From NCBI GenBank assembly GCA_024234995.1, contig JACKNF010000002.1:1-64000 (forward strand): 64,000 bases of DNA, written 5' to 3'. Shown here one piece after another: positions 42,628-52,160 of this stretch. Position numbers and translations under genes: made by a program. Each line of letters begins with the position of its first letter. The stretch's first letter is position 1. This stretch comes from Gammaproteobacteria bacterium. Its GTDB lineage: Bacteria; Pseudomonadota; Gammaproteobacteria; Competibacterales; Competibacteraceae. The notes beneath the pieces were generated by a model. The model had not been told where the DNA came from and made no database searches. It saw only the letters and a program-made list of their open reading frames with translations.

Positions 42628-44583
42628 ATGAAACGCTTATTGGATCGATTGTTGGGCCGGGCCGCTGTGGAAAATGCCCCTGTGACTGCCAGCAACAGAA
42701 GAGAGCCGCAAAGCTTGCAAATTGAAGCTGAACGCCTGATTGCGGAGGGCAATGCCTTGGAGGACGCCGGTCGATGGGCAGACGCTGAAGCAGCGTATCG
42801 CATGGCGTTAAAACTATGCGCTGACTTTGCTCGCGCTTATCTGAATCTCGGTAATGTTCAGGCGGCACAGGGGCAAAAGGAGGAAGCAGCGGAAAGTTAT
42901 CGTCAAGCATTGCGGCTGGAGCCTGGCTATGGCGCGGTTCATGCCAATCTTGGCAAGCTGTATCTGGACCAGAGGAACTACCAAAATGCGGCTGAGCACT
43001 ATGCTGCTGCCGTTCGAGCCTTGCCAAATTCTGCTGATGCTTTGGTTGGCTTGGGGTGCGCGCTGGAAGATCTCGGACGGCAAGCCGAGGCAGTGGATGT
43101 CTATCGTCGGGCGTTGGCCATCCAACCGGATTTTCCTGGTGCAAAATTTAATCTCGGCCGGATCTTGATCCTCCTCAAGCAACCAGATGACGCCATTAAA
43201 TATATCGAGGAAGCGATGTCCGTTATGCCGGACCATGAGGCGGGCCATACGTTGCTTGGCAAGGTCATGGGTGAGTGGGGTCTTATCCCAGAGGCGTTAA
43301 GTCATATGCAACGAGCCTCGCAACTATCACCCAAAGACCCTAACTTGGCCAGCATGTCCTTATTCACTATGAATTACCGAGTGGATAGTACTCCTGAAGC
43401 CCTTTTCGCCGCTCACCTGCAATATGCTCCGCAATGCTGCGCCGAGTATTATCCGAAAACCCCTGCATATCTGAATCCACCTGATCCAGAGCGGCAACTA
43501 AAGATCGGTTATGTTTCCGGTGACTTTCGCACCCACCCGGTTTCCCGCTTTGTTGAACCCGTGTTTGCCCATCACAATCATGCGCTTTATGAAATTCATG
43601 CTTTCTATAATCATCATACACACGATACGGTCACCGAAAGCTTGAAAAAATGGGTTGATGGCTGGCATCCAATCTGGACTCAGGAAGATGGGGCGTTCGC
43701 GGATCTCATCCGTGCCTTGGATATCGATATTTTGGTCGACCTGTCTGGACACACGGAATACCATCGATTACCCGTATTCGCCCGTAAACCGGCACCGGTG
43801 CAGGCAACCTGGTTAGGCTACTTAGGCACCACCGGATTAGCCACTATGGATTATCGGATTTGTGATGTCTATACCGATCCTCCTGGCCTGACTGAGCGCT
43901 TTCATACCGAACAACTAGCACGCTTACCTGACTGTCAGTGGTGCTATACGCCATACCTTGATCTATCGCCTATCAGTGAGTTGCCCATGATGCGCAACGG
44001 CTATTTGATCTTGGGGTCATTTAATAATCCGTCCAAGCTTAATGACCGGGTGTTAGAACTCTGGGCAGAGGTATTAAAGGCTATTCCGGAATCACGCCTT
44101 CACATTGCGGCTGTTCCGCCTGGCCGGGCACAAGAACGGATTCTTTCGATCCTGAACCGCTCAAGCGTTGAGCTTGAGCGCATCGAATTTACGCCACGTT
44201 TGCCATACCACGATTATTTGGCGTCCATCACAGCTGTCGATGTCGCGCTTGATCCTTTTCCATACAATGGAGGCACAACATCTATTGATACCTTAATCAT
44301 GGGGGTCCCAGTGGTCACGCTGGCAGGCGACCGGTCTATTGCCCGAGGGGGAGTCAGTCTGCTGTCTAATCTAGGGTTGACAGAACTGATTGCAGCCACA
44401 CCTCACGAGTATGTAGAGATCGTGCAGCGGCTCGCAAGTGATCCAGCCCAATTGGCGGCACTGCGTGGGAGTTTGCGGGAGCGGGTGCAGGTTTCCCCAT
44501 TCATGGACGGAGCACGCTTTACCCGCAACCTGGAGGCTTTATACCGCCAGATGTGGCGAGCATGGTGTGAGCGTCAGCACTAA
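42628..44583 (+). CDS. TPR-GT41 (OGT/SPINDLY-like) glycosyltransferase, tandem copy 2
   Basis: A 651-residue paralogue of the gene before it, 11 bases after its stop, with the same layout: five TPR units and a GT41 region (LKIGYVSGDFRTHPVSRFVE, ATWLGYLGTTGLATMDYRIC, LGSFNNPSKLNDRVLELWAE, DPFPYNGGTTSIDTLIMGVP). Here the catalytic-region motif is RTHPVS, closer to the family norm than RKHAVS of copy 1. The leader MKRLLDRLLGRAAVE is shared in pattern by all three copies. AGAGGA precedes the ATG. The protein acceptor cannot be told from sequence. Confidence 0.9.
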   Translation: MKRLLDRLLGRAAVENAPVTASNRREPQSLQIEAERLIAEGNALEDAGRWADAEAAYRMALKLCADFARAYLNLGNVQAAQGQKEEAAESYRQALRLEPGYGAVHANLGKLYLDQRNYQNAAEHYAAAVRALPNSADALVGLGCALEDLGRQAEAVDVYRRALAIQPDFPGAKFNLGRILILLKQPDDAIKYIEEAMSVMPDHEAGHTLLGKVMGEWGLIPEALSHMQRASQLSPKDPNLASMSLFTMNYRVDSTPEALFAAHLQYAPQCCAEYYPKTPAYLNPPDPERQLKIGYVSGDFRTHPVSRFVEPVFAHHNHALYEIHAFYNHHTHDTVTESLKKWVDGWHPIWTQEDGAFADLIRALDIDILVDLSGHTEYHRLPVFARKPAPVQATWLGYLGTTGLATMDYRICDVYTDPPGLTERFHTEQLARLPDCQWCYTPYLDLSPISELPMMRNGYLILGSFNNPSKLNDRVLELWAEVLKAIPESRLHIAAVPPGRAQERILSILNRSSVELERIEFTPRLPYHDYLASITAVDVALDPFPYNGGTTSIDTLIMGVPVVTLAGDRSIARGGVSLLSNLGLTELIAATPHEYVEIVQRLASDPAQLAALRGSLRERVQVSPFMDGARFTRNLEALYRQMWRAWCERQH

Positions 44584-44609
44584 AATCTTTCCGTAGCCAG
44601 GAATGCCGG

Positions 44610-46586
44610 ATGAAACATTTATTGAATCGCTTACTGGGCCGGAACAAGTTAGAAACCGTAGAAACGTCTTATTCACAAGCCGTCTCCCAGCCGCAGCCCT
44701 TGCATCATCATATCGAAGCGGAACGCTTGATTGTTGAAGGGAATACCTTGGAAGATGCGGGTCAGCCAGCAGCGGCCGAAGTGCATTACCGCAAAGCGCT
44801 GGAACTCCAGCCTAACTTCGCCCGAGCCGCCTTGAATACCGGCAACGCGTTGTCCGCGCAAGGAAAGTTGCAAGAAGCCGTCATCAGTTATCAGGACGCA
44901 TTGCGGCTGGAGCCGGGGTATGGCGCAGCGCATGCTAACCTCGGCAAGATATATCTCGATCACGGACGCTGCCAACAGGCAGTTGAACACTACGCCGCAG
45001 CGGCCCAGGCGCTCCCTCATTCGGCTGATGCCTTGGCCGGTCTCGGCTGCGCGATGGAAGAATTGCAGCGTTACTCAGAAGCGCTGGAAGTCTATCATCG
45101 GGCGCTGGCGATCCAGCCTGATTTCGCTGGTGTAAAATTGAATCTGGGACGAACACTGATTCTCCTCAACCAGCCGGACGCAGCGGTAGATTATTTGGAG
45201 GAAGCGCTGGCTGGGATGCCAGATAATGGATTGATTTATGCGCTGATTGGTCAAGCCATGGGCAATCTGTGCTTGACACAGCAGGCGGTCCTTTATCAGC
45301 GCCGGGCGTTGGAGCTCAATGCCCCCAAGGAAGCGTTGTTAGCGCATATCCTGTTGTTTAATCTGAATCACGTGCCAGATTGCACCCCAGAGGCATTATT
45401 TACCGCGCATCGGGATTATGCGCAACGCTATTGTTCAATGCTTTATCCCCAAAATCTAAAATATAAGAATACCCCCGATCCCGGACGGCGGCTGAAGATT
45501 GGTTATGTTTCCGGCGACTTTCGAGAACACCCCGTGTCTCGATTTATTGAACCCGTCTTTGCCCATCATGACCCTGCTAATTTTGAAGTACATGCTTTTT
45601 ATAACTATTATTTGCATGATGGGGTCACCGCTCGACTGAAGGATCTTGTAACAGGATGGCATTCAATTTGGAATAAGGATGATGCAGCGGTTGCTGATTT
45701 AATCGGCTCTTTCGAGATTGACATCTTAATTGATCTGTCTGGGCATACTGAAAATCAACGTTTGTTGGTCTTTGCCCGCAAGCCCGCTCCAGTGCAAGCG
45801 GCCTGGCTAGGCTACCTGGGGACTACCGGACTGGCGACTATGGATTACCGGATCTGCGATGCCTATACCGATCCGCCGGATTTAACTGAACGATTCCATA
45901 CCGAGAAACTGATGCGTTTGCCCGCGTGCCAGTGGTGTCATATGCCTTACGCCGATCTGCCGCCAGTGAGTCAGTCACCCTTCGTGCGTAACGGCTATCT
46001 AACTTTGGGATCGTTCAACAAGGCGACTAAGCTCAATGATCAGGTGCTGGGGCTGTGGGCGGAGATCCTGAATGCAATTCCTAAATCGCGCTTGATAATT
46101 GCCTCGGTACCCAAGGGCCGCACGGAGGAGTACTTTGCTGCGATCCTGGAAAAAGCAGGTGTAGCCCGCAACCGCTTTGAATTCATGTCGCGCATTGCCT
46201 ACCGGGATTATCTGGCATCGCTGACAACGGTCGACATTGCCCTCGATCCTTTCCCCTATAATGGCGGAACAACCACCTTGGACACACTGGTCATGGGTGT
46301 TCCGCTGGTCACATTGGCCGGTGATCATTCGATTGCCCGGGGCGGGGTTAGCCTGCTGTCTAACCTGGGGTTAACGGAACTGATTGCAGATACAGCCCAA
46401 GATTACCTAGAGATCGTGCGGCAACTGGCTGAGGACCCGGCTCGCTTGGCAGCATTGCGCGGGAGTTTGCGAGAGCGGGTGTTGACCTCATCATTGATGG
46501 ATGGACCGCGTTTTACTCACCATCTTGAAACCTTGTATCGTCAGATGTGGCACGGATGGTGTGCTTCTAAGGTGGAGTCACTGTGA
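44610..46586 (+). CDS. TPR-GT41 (OGT/SPINDLY-like) glycosyltransferase, tandem copy 3
   Basis: A 658-residue third paralogue, 26 bases behind copy 2. TPR units: ALNTGNALSAQGKLQEAVIS, AHANLGKIYLDHGRCQQAVE. GT41 region: LKIGYVSGDFREHPVSRFIE, AAWLGYLGTTGLATMDYRIC, LGSFNKATKLNDQVLGLWAE, DPFPYNGGTTTLDTLVMGVP. Divergence from the other copies is spread over the whole length, most in the TPR part and in the segment near residues 480-520, so the three have had time to specialise. It is followed by a UDP-GlcNAc 2-epimerase gene 13 bases on. Confidence 0.9.
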   Translation: MKHLLNRLLGRNKLETVETSYSQAVSQPQPLHHHIEAERLIVEGNTLEDAGQPAAAEVHYRKALELQPNFARAALNTGNALSAQGKLQEAVISYQDALRLEPGYGAAHANLGKIYLDHGRCQQAVEHYAAAAQALPHSADALAGLGCAMEELQRYSEALEVYHRALAIQPDFAGVKLNLGRTLILLNQPDAAVDYLEEALAGMPDNGLIYALIGQAMGNLCLTQQAVLYQRRALELNAPKEALLAHILLFNLNHVPDCTPEALFTAHRDYAQRYCSMLYPQNLKYKNTPDPGRRLKIGYVSGDFREHPVSRFIEPVFAHHDPANFEVHAFYNYYLHDGVTARLKDLVTGWHSIWNKDDAAVADLIGSFEIDILIDLSGHTENQRLLVFARKPAPVQAAWLGYLGTTGLATMDYRICDAYTDPPDLTERFHTEKLMRLPACQWCHMPYADLPPVSQSPFVRNGYLTLGSFNKATKLNDQVLGLWAEILNAIPKSRLIIASVPKGRTEEYFAAILEKAGVARNRFEFMSRIAYRDYLASLTTVDIALDPFPYNGGTTTLDTLVMGVPLVTLAGDHSIARGGVSLLSNLGLTELIADTAQDYLEIVRQLAEDPARLAALRGSLRERVLTSSLMDGPRFTHHLETLYRQMWHGWCASKVESL

Positions 46587-46599
46587 ACATTGGCGCTTC

Positions 46600-47694
46600 A
46601 TGATCTACTGCTTTATTGGTACTAAGGCGCAGCTCATCAAAATGGCGCCTGTCATGCGCGAGCTCCGCCAGCGCCACCTGCCCTTTCGCTATATCGACTC
46701 TGGCCAGCACGCAGCGATTACGCGCGAACTGCGGCGAGTGTTTGAACTGCCAGAACCTGATGTCTGCCTGCGTGATGAGATGCGGGATATTACCTCTACG
46801 CGCGAAGCGATCCGTTGGTATCTGCGGCTGCTGTGGAAAAGCTGTGCGGATCGCGCCTGGTTGCGGCGGGAGGTATTTCCGGAAGAAGGGATTTGCCTCA
46901 TTCATGGTGACACACTGAGCACGCTGCTGGGCTTGCAGATGGCGCGGAGTGCCGGGTTAAAGGTGGCGCATGTCGAGGCGGGACTGCGTAGCTTTCATTG
47001 GTTGGATCCTTTCCCGGAAGAATTGATCCGGATTTTCTGCATGAGACGTGCGAACTTACTATTTGCTCCATCCGCTGAAGCCGAAGCTAACCTGCGGGCC
47101 ATGCGGCTTCCGGGGCAAATCGTCCGGGTAGAAGGTAACACAGTGGCCGATGCGTTACGCTGGATTGAATCGGCCACAGGAGGTCTCACGTCCGCAGAAC
47201 CCTTTGTTCTGGCAACTTGCCACCGGCTGGAAACCATCGCGAACCGGCGCCGGTTGAGTCAGGTGGTCGATCTGCTGAACCGGGTGGCCGCGACCCGGTC
47301 CCTAATTTTCGTGGTACATGGTCCTACCCGTCACTATTTACGGCAGTTTGGCTTGGAAGCGCGATTGAGTCCTGTAATTATCATCAAAGATTTGCTGGAC
47401 TATGGTGAATTCATTGCGTTGCTCGGTGCGGCGCAATTTGTCCTCAGTGATGGCGGCAGCATTCAGGAGGAGTGCGCCTACCTGGATAAACCTTGTCTGA
47501 TTCTGCGCAATAACACTGAGCGCAACGATGGGTTAAACCGAAACGCTGTGTTATGGCAGTTTGATGATCAGCTCGCTAATAATTTCCTGTGCAACGTGGT
47601 ACAGAGCGATCCGTCGAAAAGACAACAGCTCCCTCAACCGTCCGCTCAAATTGCTGAATATCTGGCATCATGGACGTCCGGCTCAGTGGGTTGA
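46600..47694 (+). CDS. UDP-N-acetylglucosamine 2-epimerase family protein
   Basis: A 364-residue protein of the WecB/MnaA fold, interconverting UDP-GlcNAc and UDP-ManNAc or acting on a related sugar nucleotide in the cytosol. Motifs: FIGTKAQLIKMAPVMREL, SGQHAAITRELRRVF, LIHGDTLSTLLG, KVAHVEAGLRSF (catalytic Glu) and LSDGGSIQEECAYLDKPCLI. The family Arg/Glu residues are kept, though IVHG and other segments differ enough that substrate may differ. The open frame reaches back into the OGT gene (46501), but MIYCFIGTKAQL is the proper start. It lies 13 bases behind OGT copy 3. Confidence 0.85.
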   Translation: MIYCFIGTKAQLIKMAPVMRELRQRHLPFRYIDSGQHAAITRELRRVFELPEPDVCLRDEMRDITSTREAIRWYLRLLWKSCADRAWLRREVFPEEGICLIHGDTLSTLLGLQMARSAGLKVAHVEAGLRSFHWLDPFPEELIRIFCMRRANLLFAPSAEAEANLRAMRLPGQIVRVEGNTVADALRWIESATGGLTSAEPFVLATCHRLETIANRRRLSQVVDLLNRVAATRSLIFVVHGPTRHYLRQFGLEARLSPVIIIKDLLDYGEFIALLGAAQFVLSDGGSIQEECAYLDKPCLILRNNTERNDGLNRNAVLWQFDDQLANNFLCNVVQSDPSKRQQLPQPSAQIAEYLASWTSGSVG

Positions 47695-47822
47695 CAAATT
47701 ATTGCAGGGCTTGTAAGGAGGCCGCATGAACTATTTATACTTATTCCGAAGGATCATTTTTTATCTTCAGAATTGATGAGCCAAATTTATTATATGGCCA
47801 CATTCTCTATAAAGTTGGCTGA

Positions 47823-49145
47823 ATGGCTATGCATGCTGTTAAGAGTTATTCTAATTTATTTTTTGCCCTAGTTTTTGGTTTGATTATATTTGCTTCTAAC
47901 CAATTTTATTTTTTTAATATTGATTTTAGAAAGGTTGATAACCCCTATATTAGTAATAGGCTTGCTTTTTCTTATGAGCTCGCTGGAAACGATTTTCAAG
48001 AACCGCCAAAAGAATGGATTGAAAACTGGTTTTATAATCAACCATCACCTTTTAAATACCGGGTTTTGGCAAAAGTTCCAATTTGGTTAACGTATCGTTT
48101 TTTGCAAGAATATTCTTATTTCATATCAGAATTTGACGCTTTTTATTTTTCCTATTTAATATGGACATATTTCTTTGTTGTGGCTTTTTTATTTTTATGC
48201 CATAGATTTTCTGTTTATTTTTTATCGGATATTTTAGATGATAAATTGATTTTTTTAGAGAGTCCGATTATCAATTTTTTTATTTTTTTAATTATTATTA
48301 TTTGCCCACCGGTATTGTTTGCGTTTAAATTTCCAATTCACGGTTCACCAAACGATTTTTTGGGCTATACGCTTATTTTGCTTTGTTTAATATTGATTAG
48401 ATCAGGAAAAATTATTCTATTTACATTTTTCTGTTTAGTCTCTTTGCTTTGTAGAGAAACGAATCTAATAGTGTTGTTACCCTTCGTCTTCCTAAGGGAA
48501 GTGACGCTTCTGAAGAAGTTACTGGTGGTCATCTTCGCAATTGCTTTTTTATTAGTGTACAGAATGGCTTTTCCAGGAACCTATGATCCCTTTTCTGGAT
48601 CGATGCATAATCTTAATTTTCCATACGAATCAATTTTATTTATGTTCATGATTTTTGGTTTTCTCTGGTGTTTGGGGTTTGCAGGATGGTTCGAACTAAG
48701 AAAAAAACCGAACAGTGATTTTATAAAAAGCTTAGTAAGATCGTTTATTATCAGCATTGCTTTAGTTTTAATTATTAATTTGATTTTTGCAAGAATAAGA
48801 GAGATAAGAATTGGTTTTATTGTCTTTTTTTATTTTATTCCTTTCTCGCTCTATTATTTATATTTGAACATAGAATTATTTAAAAAACTGATTAGTATTA
48901 TATATTTTTGGCTATTAATCGCCTCTCTGGCTCTGGTTGTTTTATTGGTTTATATTCAAATATTACCAATAGATGAAATTGATTATTCAAATAAAATTTC
49001 TATTTTTAATCAATTTTATGGCGGGTTTGGAGGTGGGTGGATTAATATATTTATTATATATTTATTTTTATTCTTGATAATGCTTAGTGTGGTTTTTATC
49101 AAAGAGTTTATATCCCGGCGCCAAGCTGTAATACATCAGAGGTGA
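47823..49145 (+). CDS. AT-rich polytopic membrane protein, unknown
   Basis: A 440-residue protein, nearly all hydrophobic, with about 10-11 membrane helices; one long loop (residues 33-75) is rich in aromatic and charged residues, including DNPYISNRLAFSYE and PSPFKYRVLAKVP. It is like the membrane proteins (EpsG-like, polymerase-like or GT-C-like) found in polysaccharide loci, but I cannot place it in a family. Its DNA is far more AT-rich than both flanks and uses AT-ending codons, a sign of recent transfer. It stands 128 bases behind the epimerase gene. Confidence 0.75.
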   Translation: MAMHAVKSYSNLFFALVFGLIIFASNQFYFFNIDFRKVDNPYISNRLAFSYELAGNDFQEPPKEWIENWFYNQPSPFKYRVLAKVPIWLTYRFLQEYSYFISEFDAFYFSYLIWTYFFVVAFLFLCHRFSVYFLSDILDDKLIFLESPIINFFIFLIIIICPPVLFAFKFPIHGSPNDFLGYTLILLCLILIRSGKIILFTFFCLVSLLCRETNLIVLLPFVFLREVTLLKKLLVVIFAIAFLLVYRMAFPGTYDPFSGSMHNLNFPYESILFMFMIFGFLWCLGFAGWFELRKKPNSDFIKSLVRSFIISIALVLIINLIFARIREIRIGFIVFFYFIPFSLYYLYLNIELFKKLISIIYFWLLIASLALVVLLVYIQILPIDEIDYSNKISIFNQFYGGFGGGWINIFIIYLFLFLIMLSVVFIKEFISRRQAVIHQR

Positions 49146-49227
49146 AAGTCATTTGCTGGAGTGATTACAGATAGTACTGAAACTCACTAGGCAGTTTACC
49201 AGACCATTGGGACGGCACCGGAGATTT

Positions 49228-50331
49228 TCAATATTTAGCACTTAATGTTCTGACCAGCAACCGTTCCAATTTTTCCGCCTGATCGGCCCAAGTGGGAACC
49301 GGCAAATCCGGTGGCCGGGGTTGATTCAGTTGGCGGGTGATTTTGCTGGCCAGGTCCTGGTCATCATCTGGGCGGTAGAGGCTGTCCGGCGCGTCTTTAA
49401 GCAAGTCGCCGATACTGCCCAATGCCGCAGCGACCAGTGGTATCCGGCACGCGAGTATCTCGTACGCTTTCTGAGGGAATGAGTAGCGGCCAAAAGCGGT
49501 GTCGCGGATACAAATGATGGCGATATTCAGGGCATTGAAGAAGGCAGGTATGTGGTCGTGCGGCAGTTCCCCCAAGTAGAGAATGCGAGGGTGAGCAGGG
49601 ATGGGTGAGCCGGTGCGGCCTGCAAGCACGAGGTATATATCAGGATTGTGTTCGGTAAGCTGGTAAAAGGCGCGGTAGAGAGTGTCGATGCCTCGGCTGG
49701 CATCGAGAGCGCCCGCCGTGCCGATCAGGCGGGCGCTAGGTGGCAGCCCGAGCTGTTGCCGGCAGGCGGTGCGATCCATAGGCCGGAATTGCCCCGCGTT
49801 AATGGTACTTTCCAGAGCAATAACGAGACCGGCTGGCTGGCAGGTTGTCTGGATGTAATGCGCCAGGGCGGGACTGATGCAGGAGATGCCATGGGCGTGG
49901 CGTAGCGCCTGCCGGTAGAGGCGGCGGACTCCGGGCACGCCGGTGAGGCCGAAGCTTTCAAAATTGTCGTACAGATCGATGACTAAGGGTTTTTCCAGCC
50001 GCCCGGCTAGCCAACGGCTCAGAATGATCAGCAAGGCATCCGATGCGCCTACCACGACATCGGGTGCAAACGCACGCAGCAAGCGCAAGGCTTGGTGCGG
50101 ATAGCGCAGTCCGCCGGTGTGCCCCGGTGTCAGCCCGATCCAGCGCAATCGCCCTGGATTGGCCGGATGCCACTCATCCCGCGCCTGTGTAGGGCGATAG
50201 CTGAGACAGAGACCCAGCACTTCATGACCCCGCAAGGCCAGTTGGCGTGGTTGCTCGTAAAGCCGCGCATAGCGATCCGCAATCACGTCATAACTCATAT
50301 ATTGGCGTTTGCAGAGGTAGGCAATGCGCAT
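49228..50331 (-). CDS. Family 4 glycosyltransferase
   Basis: A 367-residue GT-B fold enzyme. N-terminal half: RIAYLCKRQYMSYDVIADRY, PDVVVGASDALLIILSRWL, LVIDLYDNFESFGL. C-terminal nucleotide-sugar half: ARLIGTAGALDASRGIDTLY, RILYLGELPHDHIPAFFNAL and the E-x7-E-like stretch FPQKAYEILACRIPLVAAALG. It should add a sugar to a lipid-linked glycan at the cytosolic face. It lies downstream of the GlfT-like GT2 with a 282-base gap that shows only an imperfect hairpin (50438-50473). Confidence 0.85.
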   Translation of the reverse strand: MRIAYLCKRQYMSYDVIADRYARLYEQPRQLALRGHEVLGLCLSYRPTQARDEWHPANPGRLRWIGLTPGHTGGLRYPHQALRLLRAFAPDVVVGASDALLIILSRWLAGRLEKPLVIDLYDNFESFGLTGVPGVRRLYRQALRHAHGISCISPALAHYIQTTCQPAGLVIALESTINAGQFRPMDRTACRQQLGLPPSARLIGTAGALDASRGIDTLYRAFYQLTEHNPDIYLVLAGRTGSPIPAHPRILYLGELPHDHIPAFFNALNIAIICIRDTAFGRYSFPQKAYEILACRIPLVAAALGSIGDLLKDAPDSLYRPDDDQDLASKITRQLNQPRPPDLPVPTWADQAEKLERLLVRTLSAKY

Positions 50332-50613
50332 GACCGGCGATTCTGGAGGGTGAGGGGTATTTATTCGCGGACTATAAAAATGCGACGGCCGCGTTAGCGA
50401 AATCTTCGAAATCCGTCAAGTGGTGCTAGGCAATCGCATAAACGATGCTTCAGTGAATAGCATCGTCGTTTATCCACATAAAGCTGAACAGCGTGAGTCA
50501 GGTTTAGAGTAAGAATATCCTGAGCATCCTAACCTTCTAACCTCGTTTCCGTAAACTGGAGGGGGAGAATGGGCACTCACGGTTTCACCTTGTAAGTCTA
50601 GCAGGAATGAAGT

Positions 50614-51963
50614 TCAGTCCGGTATGAGCGGTGTCTGCCTTTGGCGGTACCGGGTTCGCAGGCGCTGGAAATCGGGAATGGCTCGAAACATTGCCGCCAG
50701 CAACGCCAAGCCATTGAGAATCTGCGTTATGATCAGGTCGCGGACTGGGTGATGGAGCGGAGTAAAGTGACCGTCACGATAGCGGTAGACTATTGCTGCC
50801 CGCCGGGCCGTATGCAGCCGGTAGTTCTCGCCGACAATGGCGGCGGGGCAGGCAGCGGGTGCTGGGTTTTGAGGCTGAGCCGCATCGATGATCTGGCAGG
50901 GAATAGCAGGCGTGCTGCTTTGCAGCAAGCGGGCAAGCAGTTGTGCGTCGCCAGGCTGACCGGGCAGGTCGATCCAGACCATGGCACAGGTTTGCAATAG
51001 GTCCGGTAAGCGGGCGAGTTGGGGTGATGGTAGTAGCGCCCGCGCGCCAAGTTGCCCGTTCAGTGCATCCTGCAAGGCGGCGGTGTAGGTTTGGTGGAAG
51101 ACAGTATGCCCGCACCAATGGGTATGCAGGATGAGACGATGCAGGTGAATGAGATAAACGAATAATGCCCATTGACGGCCATAGCGCGGGGGATACAAGG
51201 TCAGGAAAACCGTACGATTGCGTTTCCGGTAGTATTCGCGCCAGGCGGCGGCCGGTTTCAGGCCGCTAAAGTGATGACGTATCACCGAGGCGGGAACGGC
51301 CCACAGGGTCCAGCCAGCGCGTCCAGCGCGCTGGCTCCATTCGACATCGTCGTAATAGATGAAAAAATCTGGAAAAAGACCGATAGCGCGTAGCACGTCC
51401 GCTCGAATGAGCAGAGAACAGGCAGCGAGGTAATCAACCGGTGCTGGCGGTTGCTCAGGACTTTGCCGGGGACCGCCTGCGCCACGTTGTTGCAGCGCAC
51501 CCAGCCAGGGTGAAAGCAGTGCACCGATTTCCTGTACCGTATCAGGTTGCTGATACAGGCAGATTTGGGAGCCGGCAGCGGCGGCGTTCGGTTGATGAGC
51601 GAGTTGGTTGAGCAAAGGCGGCAGTGCGCCGGATTCAACGATGATGTCGTTATCCAGCAGCCAAACATAGCGGCAACGCGGGCAGCGTAGCGCAGCCGTC
51701 ATGCCAGCGTTGAAGCCGCCCGCGCCGCCCAGGTTGTGGCCGGTTTGCAGCACGGCGATGTCAGGATAGTGCTGGTGCAGCCATTCGGCACTGCCGTCGG
51801 TGGAGCCGTTCTCAACGATGAGCAGGTCATCCTGGGGGCGCAGTTCACGCAGGACCGAGGCGACGCCTTCAGGCAGAAAGAGCAGGCCATTCCAAACAAC
51901 CATGATGGCGATGACTTCACCATCAGGTGGGCGGGTCAGATTGGGAGTTGTCATAGCGGGCAT
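50614..51963 (-). CDS. Family 2 glycosyltransferase, galactofuranosyltransferase-like
   Basis: A 449-residue GT2 with a long C-terminal extension. GT-A motifs: IAIMVVWNGLLFLPEGVASVL, DDLLIVENGSTDGSAEW, GHNLGGAGGFNAGMTAAL, the metal site VWLLDNDIIVE and DFFIYYDDVEWSQRAGRAGW. The NLGGAGGFN and YYDDVEW pair is common in rhamnosyl- and galactofuranosyltransferases. Since glf lies just upstream, transfer of Galf from UDP-Galf is a reasonable inference. The stop is followed by a gap before the GT4 gene. Confidence 0.82.
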   Translation of the reverse strand: MPAMTTPNLTRPPDGEVIAIMVVWNGLLFLPEGVASVLRELRPQDDLLIVENGSTDGSAEWLHQHYPDIAVLQTGHNLGGAGGFNAGMTAALRCPRCRYVWLLDNDIIVESGALPPLLNQLAHQPNAAAAGSQICLYQQPDTVQEIGALLSPWLGALQQRGAGGPRQSPEQPPAPVDYLAACSLLIRADVLRAIGLFPDFFIYYDDVEWSQRAGRAGWTLWAVPASVIRHHFSGLKPAAAWREYYRKRNRTVFLTLYPPRYGRQWALFVYLIHLHRLILHTHWCGHTVFHQTYTAALQDALNGQLGARALLPSPQLARLPDLLQTCAMVWIDLPGQPGDAQLLARLLQSSTPAIPCQIIDAAQPQNPAPAACPAAIVGENYRLHTARRAAIVYRYRDGHFTPLHHPVRDLIITQILNGLALLAAMFRAIPDFQRLRTRYRQRQTPLIPD

Positions 51964-52002
51964 CGTCCATCAACCTAAACAAAGTGTTGGGGAAAAATGA
52001 AC

Positions 52003-52130
52003 TCAGACAGAACCAAGTATCCACTCAGCGGTTTTCAGGGCGGTGGCGGCGGCCTGGGCCAGATTGTAGTAACGGTATTGAGCAAGGAAGCGGACGATCA
52101 GAATGTTGGATTGGGGGCGATAAGTTGTCC
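52003..52130 (-). pseudogene. Decayed 3' end of glf (UDP-galactopyranose mutase remnant)
   Basis: Read on the minus strand, about 38 codons give SNILIVRFLAQYRYYNLAQ, AAATALKTAEWILGSV and a stop. They align with the true glf C-terminus (PNVFFVGRLAQYRYYNMDQ, VVAAALKTAGRILGSTCD). No start or upstream domain remains. DNA similarity to 52957-53070 is clear (for example CGGTTTTCA and GTAGTA-CGGTATTG blocks). The remnant and the intact glf flank the toxin-antitoxin pair as direct repeats. Confidence 0.8.
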
Positions 52131-52160
52131 AGCTCAGCCTTGGGAGAGCCTAGTGAAGGT

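Noticed and set aside
50438..50473. Imperfect hairpin ATAAACGATGCT ... AGCATCGTCGTTTAT
   Set aside because: A three-base bulge and no T-run; too weak to call a terminator or RNA gene.
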